In this document: positions 1-8,527 of the stretch, in pieces
Numbering within the stretch: position 1 is the stretch's first letter
Layout of the letters: every line of letters starts with the position of its first letter
From: Planctomycetota bacterium
GTDB taxonomy: Bacteria > Planctomycetota > Planctomycetia > Isosphaerales > Isosphaeraceae
Assembly (NCBI GenBank): GCA_021777685.1
Contig: JAJYDH010000229.1
Location: 1 to 9,565, forward strand
Direction: 5' to 3'
Length of the DNA stretch: 9,565 nucleotides
Notes under the pieces: model-generated
The model's database searches: none
What the model was told of the DNA's origin: nothing
Seen by the model: the letters and a program-made list of their open reading frames with translations, nothing else
Position numbers and translations under genes: made by a program

Positions 1-54
1 CGAGCCTCGGGCGAGCCCCACCACGTTGGGCTGGTGGGGCTCGCCCGAGGCTCG
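1..54. repeat. Long perfect inverted repeat (23-bp stem, 8-nt loop)
   Basis: Bases 1-23 are the exact reverse complement of bases 32-54, with an 8-base loop at 24-31 (cgttgggc). The arms are GC-rich and rich in GAGCC/GGCTC words. The sequence continues as acccaccctacg (55-66). That continuation suggests the true repeat is longer and that its left end lies before the window. It could act as a terminator for an upstream gene, but no T-run follows. A dispersed intergenic palindrome (REP or MITE-like) fits better, since similar GGGTGGGTCGAGCC-type palindromes are familiar to me from planctomycete intergenic regions. The pairing is seen directly. The repeat-family assignment is inference. Confidence 0.85.
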
Positions 55-95
55 ACCCACCCTACGAATACTACGCGATGACGCCTGGATCAGTA

Positions 96-101
96 TAGGC
101 T
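96..101 (+). promoter_or_regulatory. Weak -10-like hexamer TAGGCT
   Basis: TAGGCT has the TAnnnT skeleton of a -10 box and lies 33 bases before the methyltransferase start. No convincing -35 is seen 16-18 bases upstream. The same hexamer occurs upstream of the next gene at 1390-1395. Low confidence. Confidence 0.2.
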
Positions 102-128
102 GAGTCCTGAGCCCTGAGCCCTGAGTCC
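101..128 (+). repeat. Four tandem 7-base repeats TGAGYCC
   Basis: The units are TGAGTCC (101-107), TGAGCCC (108-114), TGAGCCC (115-121) and TGAGTCC (122-128). They are perfectly contiguous, with only one variable C/T position. The array ends five bases before the ATG at 134, so it occupies the place where a Shine-Dalgarno would normally sit. Short heptameric arrays of this kind can vary in copy number by slippage. A 7-base unit would not keep frame but would alter 5' leader length. Confidence 0.85.
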
Positions 129-133
129 GTTCC

Positions 134-1330
134 ATGTTCGACGCCGAAAGTCTGGTGCTGACGACCGAGGACGGACGGGCCCTGCTCGCCGATGTCTCCG
201 CGATCGCGCGCCCCGGGCCATCAGACCTGTCCCGATGGCGCAAGCAGGCCCCCGCCGAATGGGTCTCGGCGGCGCTCCGGCTGGCGGAAGGGCGTCGGAA
301 GGGCTCGGCGAAGTTCGAGCGGGCCGGCCGGATGTGGTTCGACCCGGTCGGCGTCGAGCAGGCGACGGCCGAGCCCGTCGCCCGGCACAAGGCCCGGCGG
401 TTCGGCGAGGGCGGCGTGGTCGTCGACCTCTGCTCGGGGATCGGCGGCGACTCGCTGGCCCTGGCCCGATCCAACCGCGTGATCGCCGTCGACCTCGACG
501 CGGGGATGAACCGGCGGGCCCTCTGGAATGCGGCGGTCTACGACGTCGCCGGGCAAGTCCTGGCCGTCCGGGCCCGGGCCGAGTCGTTCGCGATCCCGGC
601 CGGGGCGAGGGTCCACGTCGACCCGGACCGACGGGCCTCGGGGAGTCAGCGCGCCCGGTCGGTTGAAGGGTATGTCCCGGGGCTCGAACACCTGTCGCGG
701 ATCGCCTCGGCCGCCCCGGGAGGGGCGATCAAGCTCGGGCCGGCGAGCGACTTCGCGGCCCATTTCGGCGGGCCGGGCTTCGAGGTCGAGGTCGTCAGCC
801 TCGGCGGCGAGTGCAAGGAGGCGACCGTCTGGTTCGGCGACCTGGCGACTCCCGGAGTCCGCCGGAGGGCCACAAGCCTGCCGGCCGGGGCGAGCTGGAC
901 CGACCGGGACGGCCCGGCCGGGGAGACTCACGCCTCGACGCCTCTCGGCGCGTGGGCCTTCGACCCCGACCCCGCGCTCGTGCGCTCGGGGCTGCTCGAC
1001 GGCTTCGCCTCGGCCCTCGGGCTCGGCAGGATCGCCGCCGGCGTGGACATCCTGACCGGCCCGTCACGGGTCAATTCGCCGTTCCTGTCCGCATTCGAGA
1101 TCATCGAATCCTTCCCGCTCGACCTCAAGGTCCTCCGCCGAGAGGTCGCCGCGAGGGGCCTGTGGCCGCTGGAGATCAAGACCCGGGGGCTCGACACCAC
1201 CCCCGAGTCGTACCGAGCGAGCCTCCGTCCCGAGGGCTCGACGCCCGCGACCCTGATCCTCGTCGCCGGCCGGGGCAGCCCCTCCCGCGCGATCCTGGCG
1301 AGGAGAGGTCCGACCTCGCCGACGGAATGA
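134..1330 (+). CDS. Class I SAM-dependent methyltransferase with THUMP-like C-terminal domain
   Basis: A 398-residue protein. Residues 96-110 (VVDLCSGIGGDSLAL) are a clear SAM-binding motif I, and VIAVDLD (116-122) supplies the acidic residue after strand 2. DPDRR at 163-167 sits where the catalytic motif IV of this group lies, often written DPxRR. AIKLGPASDF (198-207) matches the KL-P segment of the same family. The C-terminal part, about 325-391 (FEIIES... LKVLRREVAARG... LEIKTRG... ATLILV), resembles the THUMP-like domain found at the end of these proteins. By family, an RNA or nucleotide-linked methyl transfer in the cytoplasm is likely, but the substrate is not known. The start is the ATG at 134. 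It has no visible Shine-Dalgarno and is preceded by a heptad repeat array. No partner gene is closely linked, as the next gene begins 116 bases downstream. Confidence 0.85.
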   Translation: MFDAESLVLTTEDGRALLADVSAIARPGPSDLSRWRKQAPAEWVSAALRLAEGRRKGSAKFERAGRMWFDPVGVEQATAEPVARHKARRFGEGGVVVDLCSGIGGDSLALARSNRVIAVDLDAGMNRRALWNAAVYDVAGQVLAVRARAESFAIPAGARVHVDPDRRASGSQRARSVEGYVPGLEHLSRIASAAPGGAIKLGPASDFAAHFGGPGFEVEVVSLGGECKEATVWFGDLATPGVRRRATSLPAGASWTDRDGPAGETHASTPLGAWAFDPDPALVRSGLLDGFASALGLGRIAAGVDILTGPSRVNSPFLSAFEIIESFPLDLKVLRREVAARGLWPLEIKTRGLDTTPESYRASLRPEGSTPATLILVAGRGSPSRAILARRGPTSPTE

Positions 1331-1366
1331 GGATTGCTGCGGATCTCGGAAATCGGCGGCGACACC

Positions 1367-1395
1367 TCGAAACCCCGGCCGGCTCGCGTTAGGCT
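1367..1395 (+). promoter_or_regulatory. Candidate promoter TCGAAA-N17-TAGGCT
   Basis: TCGAAA (1367-1372) matches four of six bases of TTGACA. After a 17-base spacer, TAGGCT (1390-1395) keeps the TAnnnT core of a -10. The pair lies 51 bases before the ATG at 1447. Matches this weak occur by chance in GC-rich DNA, but the spacing is right and the hexamer recurs before the preceding gene. Confidence 0.3.
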
Positions 1396-1431
1396 GGCCC
1401 CGCCGAAGGGCGATCCCGCAGCCTCCTTTCC

Positions 1432-1435
1432 GGAG
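1432..1435 (+). promoter_or_regulatory. Ribosome binding site GGAG that favours ATG 1447
   Basis: GGAG at 1432-1435 overlaps an in-frame GTG at 1435, so it cannot serve that codon. It is 11 bases from the ATG at 1447 and supports that start. Confidence 0.6.
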
Positions 1436-1446
1436 TGAGACGCACC

Positions 1447-2370
1447 ATGACGACGATCAGGCCCCTCGCGATCCGCCCGGGGTCGCTGGCCCTGGCCCTG
1501 CTGCTGGTGGGGCTCGGCCTGGCGACGGCCTCGGCCAAGACCACACTCCGCTGGAAGTTCAAGCCGGGCGACGTCCTGCATTACACGATGGACCAGACCA
1601 CGGTCTCGACCGGCCAGGACCCCGGCGGCAAGGAGCTGAAGCAGACGATCGGCCTCATCATGGACATGACCTGGACCGTGAAGTCGGTCGACGCCTCGGG
1701 CGCGGCCTCGATGACCCAGACGATCGACCGGGTCCGGACCTCGGCCGTCTCGCCCTACGGCAAGTTCTCGTTCGACTCGAAGGAGGCCGGGGACGCGGGG
1801 AGCATCGCCGGGCCGCTGTTCAAGATGCTCGTGGGCGCCGAGTTCACCTCGAAGATGACGCCCCTCGGCGAGGTCGCGGACATCAAGCTCTCCGACAAGC
1901 TCCTCGCCACACTCCGGGGCGACAACGAGCCGGCCGGGGCCCAGGGTCAGTTCTCCGAGGCCGGCCTGAAGAACATGCTCGCCCAGATGGTCATCCCCCT
2001 GCCCGAGGGCGGCGTCGACCCCGGCGAGACCTGGACCCGGAAGATGGCCATCCCCGCCGGGCCCGACGGCCAGACCCGCCAGATCGACCAGACGTTCATC
2101 TACAAGGGGGCCGATCCCTCCAGCGAAGGGCTGGTGGGGATCGAGTTCTCCACGAAGTTCGAGCCCCCCAAGGCCGACCCCAACGTCCCCGTCACCTTCA
2201 AGAAGGAGACGGCCGCCGGCCGCTTCGACTTCGACAACGCCGCCGGCCGGATCGCCCGGTCGAACGTGGCCGAGGTCGTCGAGGTCTCGATCGCGCTCGA
2301 GGGCAAGGAGATCCCCCAGAAGGTCGAGACCAACCGGACGCTGGCGCTCTCGAAAGACAAAACCCCGTGA
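1447..2370 (+). CDS. Secreted DUF6263-like protein
   Basis: A 307-residue protein from the ATG at 1447. An in-frame GTG at 1435 would add four residues but overlaps the ribosome binding site. Residues 1-30 form a Sec signal peptide: a short basic N-region, a hydrophobic core (LALALLLVGLGLA) and an AxA cleavage site (ASA|K, after residue 30). The mature protein opens with LRWKFKPGDVLHYTMDQ, the kind of strand seen at the start of DUF6263 proteins, which are common in planctomycetes. It then alternates beta-rich segments such as MTWTVKSVDASGAASMTQ and RTLALS. A PLPEGGVDPGETW segment follows the middle of the chain. No catalytic residues are evident and the role is unknown. It is probably a periplasmic or envelope beta-sandwich protein. 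A lipoprotein gene follows on the same strand after 207 bases. I recognise the family by pattern only. Confidence 0.75.
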   Translation: MTTIRPLAIRPGSLALALLLVGLGLATASAKTTLRWKFKPGDVLHYTMDQTTVSTGQDPGGKELKQTIGLIMDMTWTVKSVDASGAASMTQTIDRVRTSAVSPYGKFSFDSKEAGDAGSIAGPLFKMLVGAEFTSKMTPLGEVADIKLSDKLLATLRGDNEPAGAQGQFSEAGLKNMLAQMVIPLPEGGVDPGETWTRKMAIPAGPDGQTRQIDQTFIYKGADPSSEGLVGIEFSTKFEPPKADPNVPVTFKKETAAGRFDFDNAAGRIARSNVAEVVEVSIALEGKEIPQKVETNRTLALSKDKTP

Positions 2371-2566
2371 GACTTGCGGCGAGCGGCCGACGTCCATCAT
2401 CGCGGTGACGCGAGAAATCGTCGTCGGAGAATCCAGGTGGTTACTTGAAAAAGTCGTCGCGCCGCCGCATGCTGAGGCGGTTCGAGCGACCCGGCGACCC
2501 CGCCGCGGCCTCGATCGGGGACCGCGCCGTCACGTCGCGGCCCCTGGACGGACCATGTTTTCCCAC

Positions 2567-2570
2567 GGAG
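2567..2570 (+). promoter_or_regulatory. Ribosome binding site GGAG for the small lipoprotein
   Basis: GGAG ends seven bases before the ATG at 2578. This spacing selects the ATG over the two in-frame TTG codons at 2572 and 2575. Confidence 0.65.
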
Positions 2571-2577
2571 ATTGTTG

Positions 2578-2796
2578 ATGCGTTCTTTCCTGCTCGCCTC
2601 CGCCGCCCTCTGCCTGACCTGGGGCCTGTCGGGCTGCGACACCCCGACCGAGACCAAGCCCGCCACCCCGCCGCCGGTCGTCGAGACGAAGCCCGCCGAC
2701 GTCAAGCCGGCCGACGCCCCCAAGGAAGAAGGCAAGATGGAGCCGACCACCCCGGCCGAGAAGCCGGCCGAGAAGCCCGCCGAGCCCCCCAAGTAA
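2578..2796 (+). CDS. Small Lys/Pro/Ala-rich lipoprotein
   Basis: A 72-residue protein. Residues 1-19 (MRSFLLASAALCLTWGLSG) are a lipoprotein signal ending in the lipobox LSGC, so Cys20 would be lipidated and the chain anchored to a membrane. The mature 53 residues are low-complexity: repeated KPAD, KPAT and KPAE units with PPP and EEGK between them and no predicted fold. This makes it a small, flexible, charged envelope tail, possibly a spacer or a binding peptide. The start has a well-placed GGAG. Several longer reading frames overlap it on both strands, but they lack a signal peptide or ribosome binding site and mirror the repetitive codons. It may share a transcript with the secreted protein upstream, 207 bases away, but nothing shows this. 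No function can be assigned. Confidence 0.75.
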   Translation: MRSFLLASAALCLTWGLSGCDTPTETKPATPPPVVETKPADVKPADAPKEEGKMEPTTPAEKPAEKPAEPPK

Positions 2797-2813
2797 GCCG
2801 ATAGCCGCTCGCA

Positions 2814-2839
2814 TCGCCCGGCGCCCAGGCGCCGGGCGA
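2814..2839. terminator. GC-rich hairpin between convergent genes
   Basis: Bases 2814-2825 are the exact reverse complement of 2828-2839. In practice this is an 11-bp stem with a 4-base loop. It lies between the end of the lipoprotein gene (2796) and the end of the convergent sigma-54 activator gene (2869), so it could stop transcription from both sides. There is no T-run on either strand. Termination is inferred from position and stem strength. Confidence 0.6.
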
Positions 2840-2868
2840 CGAGACGGCTTCACCAAGGGCACGGCGAA

Positions 2869-5952
<3,084 letters not shown>

Positions 5953-5982
5953 GTCGGATCAGCCATTTGACCATTCCAGGGT

Positions 5983-6305
5983 GCGGCGCCGAGAAGTCTC
6001 CACACACTAACGGATCGGCGCCGAAATCGCCAGTCAACCGCGCCGTTTCGGCGCCGAACAGCAAGTGACGAGTCTCGCAAACATCGCTTCCGTCAAAATT
6101 TCGCCAATGCCTCTATATTCCAGGTATTGCAAATCGAAACCCGCCCTGGCATTTAACGCAAACATCTTGCTGCCTTGAGTTTGGATGATTATTGCGGAGA
6201 CTTTAACTTCGCCGTGGAGACGATCGGCGCCGCGATCGGCGCCGAAAAACGGCCCTTCCAAGACACCCCGTCAACACAATGGGCGAACTGGATCGTCGGC
6301 GCCGA
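5983..6305. repeat. Cluster of the palindrome TCGGCGCCGA
   Basis: Exact copies of the 10-bp palindrome TCGGCGCCGA lie at 6015-6024, 6048-6057, 6236-6245 and 6296-6305. Near copies lie at 5983-5992 (first base G) and 6224-6233 (last base C). Bases 6223-6246 are a tandem 12-mer containing two of them. The first three centres are 32 and 33 bases apart, about three helical turns. I found no other exact copy in the window. Together with the position between divergent genes, this suggests operator sites. A dispersed GC-rich word is the alternative. Confidence 0.7.
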
Positions 6306-6417
6306 AGCCTTCGACAAGTCCGCGATAGGAATCTGGACTTGGGTACGAGACATGCCTTGGTGGTGGGGCGAGAGCAAGCCGAGCAGCACCAGACATACCC
6401 CCGGAAGATTCGGCGAG

Positions 6418-6426
6418 CGAGGAGGG
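6418..6426 (+). promoter_or_regulatory. Strong ribosome binding site fixing ATG 6430
   Basis: The run cgaggaggg contains GAGGAGG, a near-perfect Shine-Dalgarno, and ends three bases before the ATG at 6430. It argues against the longer open frame that starts at 6175. Confidence 0.7.
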
Positions 6427-6429
6427 TCC

Positions 6430-7290
6430 ATGAGGATCGCGGCGAGAAGACGCGCTGAGTGGCTGATGTCCGATTACGTGTTCGACGGCCGCAGGCGGCA
6501 GGTCCGACTCGACAGGGCCCGGCTCGAAGTGGTGGAGATCGGCAAGGGCGAGCCGATCGTGCTCGTGCCCGGACTGGCGGGAGGCTGGAAGCTCCTGGCC
6601 CCCCTGGCCCGATCGCTGGCAAAGCGGAACCGGGTGATCCTCTACGGATTCCGGGACGAGTTGGACCCACTCTCGGGCCGGCCGGCCCGCCAGATCGGCG
6701 ACCATGCCCGCGACCTCGCCGGGCTGATCGAGGCCCTCAGGCTGGAGCGTCCCACGGTCTTCGGCGTCTCGTTCGGCGGGGCCGTGGCGCTGGACTACGC
6801 GATCGACGAGCCCCACCGGGTCGGCCGGCTGATCCTGTCCGGGGTCGAGGCCCGATTCCGGTCGACGATGGGCTCGACGATCGCGCGGCGGGTCCTCGAA
6901 CGGTTCCCGCTCCCGGCCGACAACCCGTTCGTCAACCAGTTCTTCAACCTGTTCCACGGGGGCAAGCCGGCCCCCGGGCCGCTCTCCCGGTTCGTGGTCG
7001 AGCGGTGCTGGGAGACCGACCAGGGCGTGATGGCCCGCCGCCTGGCGATGCTCGAAGGGTTCGACGTCTCCGACCGCCTCTGGCAGGTCGAGGCCCCGAC
7101 GCTCGTCCTGGGCGGGACCCGAGACGTGGTGGTCCCCCCGGCCCGCCAGAAGGCGCTCGCCTCGTCGATCGCCGGCGCCCGCTTCGAACCGATGGAGGGG
7201 GCCGGCCACCTTGGCTTCCTGACCCACTCCGCCGACGTCGCCCGCCACGTCGAGCAGCTTTGTCGGGGCGGCCGGCCGTCCCTGGCCTGA
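6430..7290 (+). CDS. Alpha/beta hydrolase
   Basis: A 286-residue cytoplasmic enzyme with no signal peptide. The fold is clear: strand and oxyanion loop IVLVPGLAGGWK (43-54), nucleophile elbow GVSFGGA with Ser114, acid in GGTRDVVVPP at Asp232, and base in GAGHLGF at His260. The catalytic triad is therefore complete. The cap region lies at about 140-215. Family members cleave esters, lactones or C-C bonds, or act as haloperoxidases or epoxide hydrolases. Nothing here fixes the substrate. The start is chosen from the strong Shine-Dalgarno just before 6430. The ATG at 6466 (MSDYVF) is a possible shorter start. The frame is open upstream to 6175, but that part is of different composition and has no ribosome binding site. 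The gene is divergent from the sigma-54 activator gene, 477 bases away, and could share its regulatory sites. Confidence 0.9.
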   Translation: MRIAARRRAEWLMSDYVFDGRRRQVRLDRARLEVVEIGKGEPIVLVPGLAGGWKLLAPLARSLAKRNRVILYGFRDELDPLSGRPARQIGDHARDLAGLIEALRLERPTVFGVSFGGAVALDYAIDEPHRVGRLILSGVEARFRSTMGSTIARRVLERFPLPADNPFVNQFFNLFHGGKPAPGPLSRFVVERCWETDQGVMARRLAMLEGFDVSDRLWQVEAPTLVLGGTRDVVVPPARQKALASSIAGARFEPMEGAGHLGFLTHSADVARHVEQLCRGGRPSLA

Positions 7291-7319
7291 GCGGCGCCCG
7301 GCGAACCCCGGATCGCGAC

Positions 7320-7345
7320 CGGCCCGGCCCCGACGGGTCGGGCCG
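7320..7345 (+). terminator. Hairpin after the hydrolase gene
   Basis: CGGCCCG (7320-7326) pairs with CGGGCCG (7339-7345), and the 12-base loop can pair further through CCC/GGG. A short CTTTC follows. It lies 30 bases after the hydrolase stop, so partial termination is plausible. A second six-bp hairpin (TCGGCT/AGCCGA, 7349-7354 and 7360-7365) follows directly and would sit in the leader of the next gene if transcription reads through. Confidence 0.45.
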
Positions 7346-7404
7346 CTTTCGGCTCAAGAAGCCGAGGGCCCCGGCCGATGATGGCCGAGGCGGGATCGAT
7401 CCTC

Positions 7405-7410
7405 GGAGAG
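7405..7410 (+). promoter_or_regulatory. Ribosome binding site for the exported protein
   Basis: GGAGAG ends five bases before the ATG at 7416. It selects this codon within a much longer open frame that shadows the hydrolase gene. Confidence 0.65.
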
Positions 7411-7415
7411 TCAGG

Positions 7416-7928
7416 ATGGCCAAACAACGTCGGAATCGGGCCGCGATCGGCGTCGAGGCGCTCGAAGGTCGGGCCGTTCTCTCGACCGTCCATGCGATGG
7501 TCTTGCCCGTCTCGGGCGCCCTGATTCGGGGCCTGAGCTACATGGACCTCCAGGGGTCCGCGCACGGCTCCCCCATGACGATCGTCGGGAATCCGGAAGT
7601 CGGCACGACCGTCAAGCTCCAGGGGGCCGGCCGGGTGTCGGGGCTGGGCCCGGTGAAGCTCTCGGCCATGCTCCACGGCACCGGCTTCATCGCCAGCAGT
7701 CGCGTCGAAGGGCCCTTGACCCTCTCCACCGCCAGGGGCAGGGTGATCTTGCAGCTCGAGGGCCCCGCCAGCGGCGGTTTCCAGGCGCCGAGGTCGGGGA
7801 CTTACAGCTTCTCGATCCAGAAGGGCACCGGCGTCTTCTCCCATCACATCGGCAACGGGACGGCCGCACTGGTCCTCGGCCCGAGGTCGTTCACGCTGAC
7901 ATTCCAGGGTAAGCCGAACGTCGCCTGA
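7416..7928 (+). CDS. Small exported protein with LEPR-XLL-like N-terminal motif
   Basis: A 170-residue protein. A basic start (MAKQRRNR) leads to VEALEGRAVLS at 13-23, closely resembling the short LE-R-LLS motif at the N-terminus of many planctomycete surface and secreted proteins (LEPR-XLL type). No classical hydrophobic signal peptide is present, as is usual for that group. The rest is glycine-rich and beta-prone (TTVKLQGAGRVSGLG, RVILQLEGPASG, TYSFSIQKGTGVFS, ALVLGPRSFTLTFQG) and contains GTG-F and GNGTA turns. This suggests a compact beta-barrel or sandwich, perhaps like the allene-oxide-cyclase/dirigent barrel shape, though that is speculation. No catalytic motif is seen. It ends 18 bases before the convergent DUF202 gene. 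The function is unknown and export is inferred from the motif. Confidence 0.75.
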   Translation: MAKQRRNRAAIGVEALEGRAVLSTVHAMVLPVSGALIRGLSYMDLQGSAHGSPMTIVGNPEVGTTVKLQGAGRVSGLGPVKLSAMLHGTGFIASSRVEGPLTLSTARGRVILQLEGPASGGFQAPRSGTYSFSIQKGTGVFSHHIGNGTAALVLGPRSFTLTFQGKPNVA

Positions 7929-7946
7929 TCCACGGGCCGGGCCGCT

Positions 7947-8381
7947 TCAGTTGTCTTGCAGGGCGATCAGCTGCCAGACGACCAGCCCGGTGATCGTGGC
8001 GCTCCCGGCGGCGACCAGGACGGTCAGGATCAGGACGGCGTGGCGGGGCGGCTCGTACTGATTCGCGTCGATCGCCCTGCGGGCCCGGTCGTAGAGCCGG
8101 TTCGCGGCGATACAGAGCGCCGTGCCCAGGATCAGGAAGACGACGCCGGTGATGAGGAACTCGTGGCTCCCCCGGAATTCCCGGCGCGGCCCCGTCGTGG
8201 CCATCATCGCGAGCTGTCGGAGGAACACGCCCATCCGGGCGAGGACGAAGCCGATCCCGATCAGGCCGAGGGCCGTGCGGACCCAGGCCAGGAATGTCCG
8301 CTCGTTGGCGAGGTGGTCGCGGACGCGGCCCTCCGGCCGGGCCGGCGTGGGTTTGAGCGGCGGATTCTGGGACGGTTCCAT
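7947..8381 (-). CDS. DUF202 (YidH-like) inner-membrane protein
   Basis: A 144-residue protein. VRDHLANERTFLAWVRTALG (20-39) is the signature of the DUF202 family, in which a conserved NERT-LAW-RT segment enters the first membrane helix. Three TM helices are seen: about 31-55, 74-95 and 114-140. The N-terminal 18 residues are Pro-rich and polar. Length and layout match the family, whose members are small membrane proteins of unknown biochemical role. CTCC at 8391-8394, read as GGAG on the minus strand, lies nine bases before the ATG and supports the start at 8381. It lies downstream of the RND pump gene on the same strand, 146 bases away with a strong hairpin between, so co-transcription is uncertain. 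It overlaps no other real gene. Confidence 0.9.
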   Translation of the reverse strand: MEPSQNPPLKPTPARPEGRVRDHLANERTFLAWVRTALGLIGIGFVLARMGVFLRQLAMMATTGPRREFRGSHEFLITGVVFLILGTALCIAANRLYDRARRAIDANQYEPPRHAVLILTVLVAAGSATITGLVVWQLIALQDN

Positions 8382-8489
8382 GCGTGCTCGCTCCGGTCCG
8401 GAAACGAAATCGGGAGGGGGACGGTGCGCCTCGCAAGGGGGGGCAAAAACCCCGCGAAGTCACACCGGCACCCCTCCCGAAGGCGGCGA

Positions 8490-8520
8490 GGAGGGCCTGG
8501 CCCGCCGGGCCCGGCCCTCC
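8490..8520 (-). terminator. Strong GC hairpin after the RND permease gene
   Basis: GGAGGGCC (8490-8497) pairs with GGCCCTCC (8513-8520). Inside it, GGCCC (8499-8503) pairs with GGGCC (8507-8511), with a single mismatch between the two stems. It begins seven bases after the minus-strand stop at 8528. No T-run follows, so it may act as an attenuator or mRNA 3'-end stabiliser rather than a classical terminator. Confidence 0.6.
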
Positions 8521-8527
8521 CGATCGA

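Larger units (their letters stand above)
5953..6429. other. Divergent intergenic region with a low-GC core
   Basis: 477 bases between the divergent activator and hydrolase genes. Bases 6091-6190 contain 44 G or C in 100, against about 70% in the flanking genes. It holds the TCGGCGCCGA palindrome cluster described separately. TATATT at 6114-6119 (TATAGA-like on the other strand) could be a -10 core, but no good -35 is found on either strand. Open frames here (6175-6429 plus; 6034-6261 and 6189-6431 minus) have no ribosome binding site and no recognisable domain. Both promoters must lie in or near this stretch. Confidence 0.75.

Noticed and set aside
928..2400. Minus-strand open frame of 490 residues opposite the methyltransferase and DUF6263-like genes
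   Set aside because: Composition is typical of antisense shadows in high-GC DNA. It spans two convincing genes and has no motif or ribosome binding site.
2397..2792. Minus-strand frame with Gly/Ala/Ser repeats opposite the lipoprotein
   Set aside because: The repeats are the antisense of the KPAE codons. No ribosome binding site, signal peptide or domain is seen.
6147..6160. Sigma-54-like promoter TGGCATTTAACGCA upstream of the hydrolase
   Set aside because: The GG and GC elements are separated by 8 bases instead of the required 10, and the TTGC element is incomplete.
6175..6429. 85-residue N-terminal extension of the hydrolase
   Set aside because: The ATG at 6430 has a strong GGAGG just upstream and gives a normal-length hydrolase. 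The extension has different base composition and no family similarity that I can see.
6189..6431. Minus-strand 80-residue frame divergent from the hydrolase start
   Set aside because: It has an ATG but no ribosome binding site and no recognisable domain, and it contains the GC palindromes as coding. A small unknown gene cannot be fully excluded.
8435..8455. GGGG-CAAAAA-CCCC hairpin upstream of the DUF202 gene
   Set aside because: The stem is only 4-5 bp and lies before the gene in transcription order, so it is too weak to call a regulatory structure.
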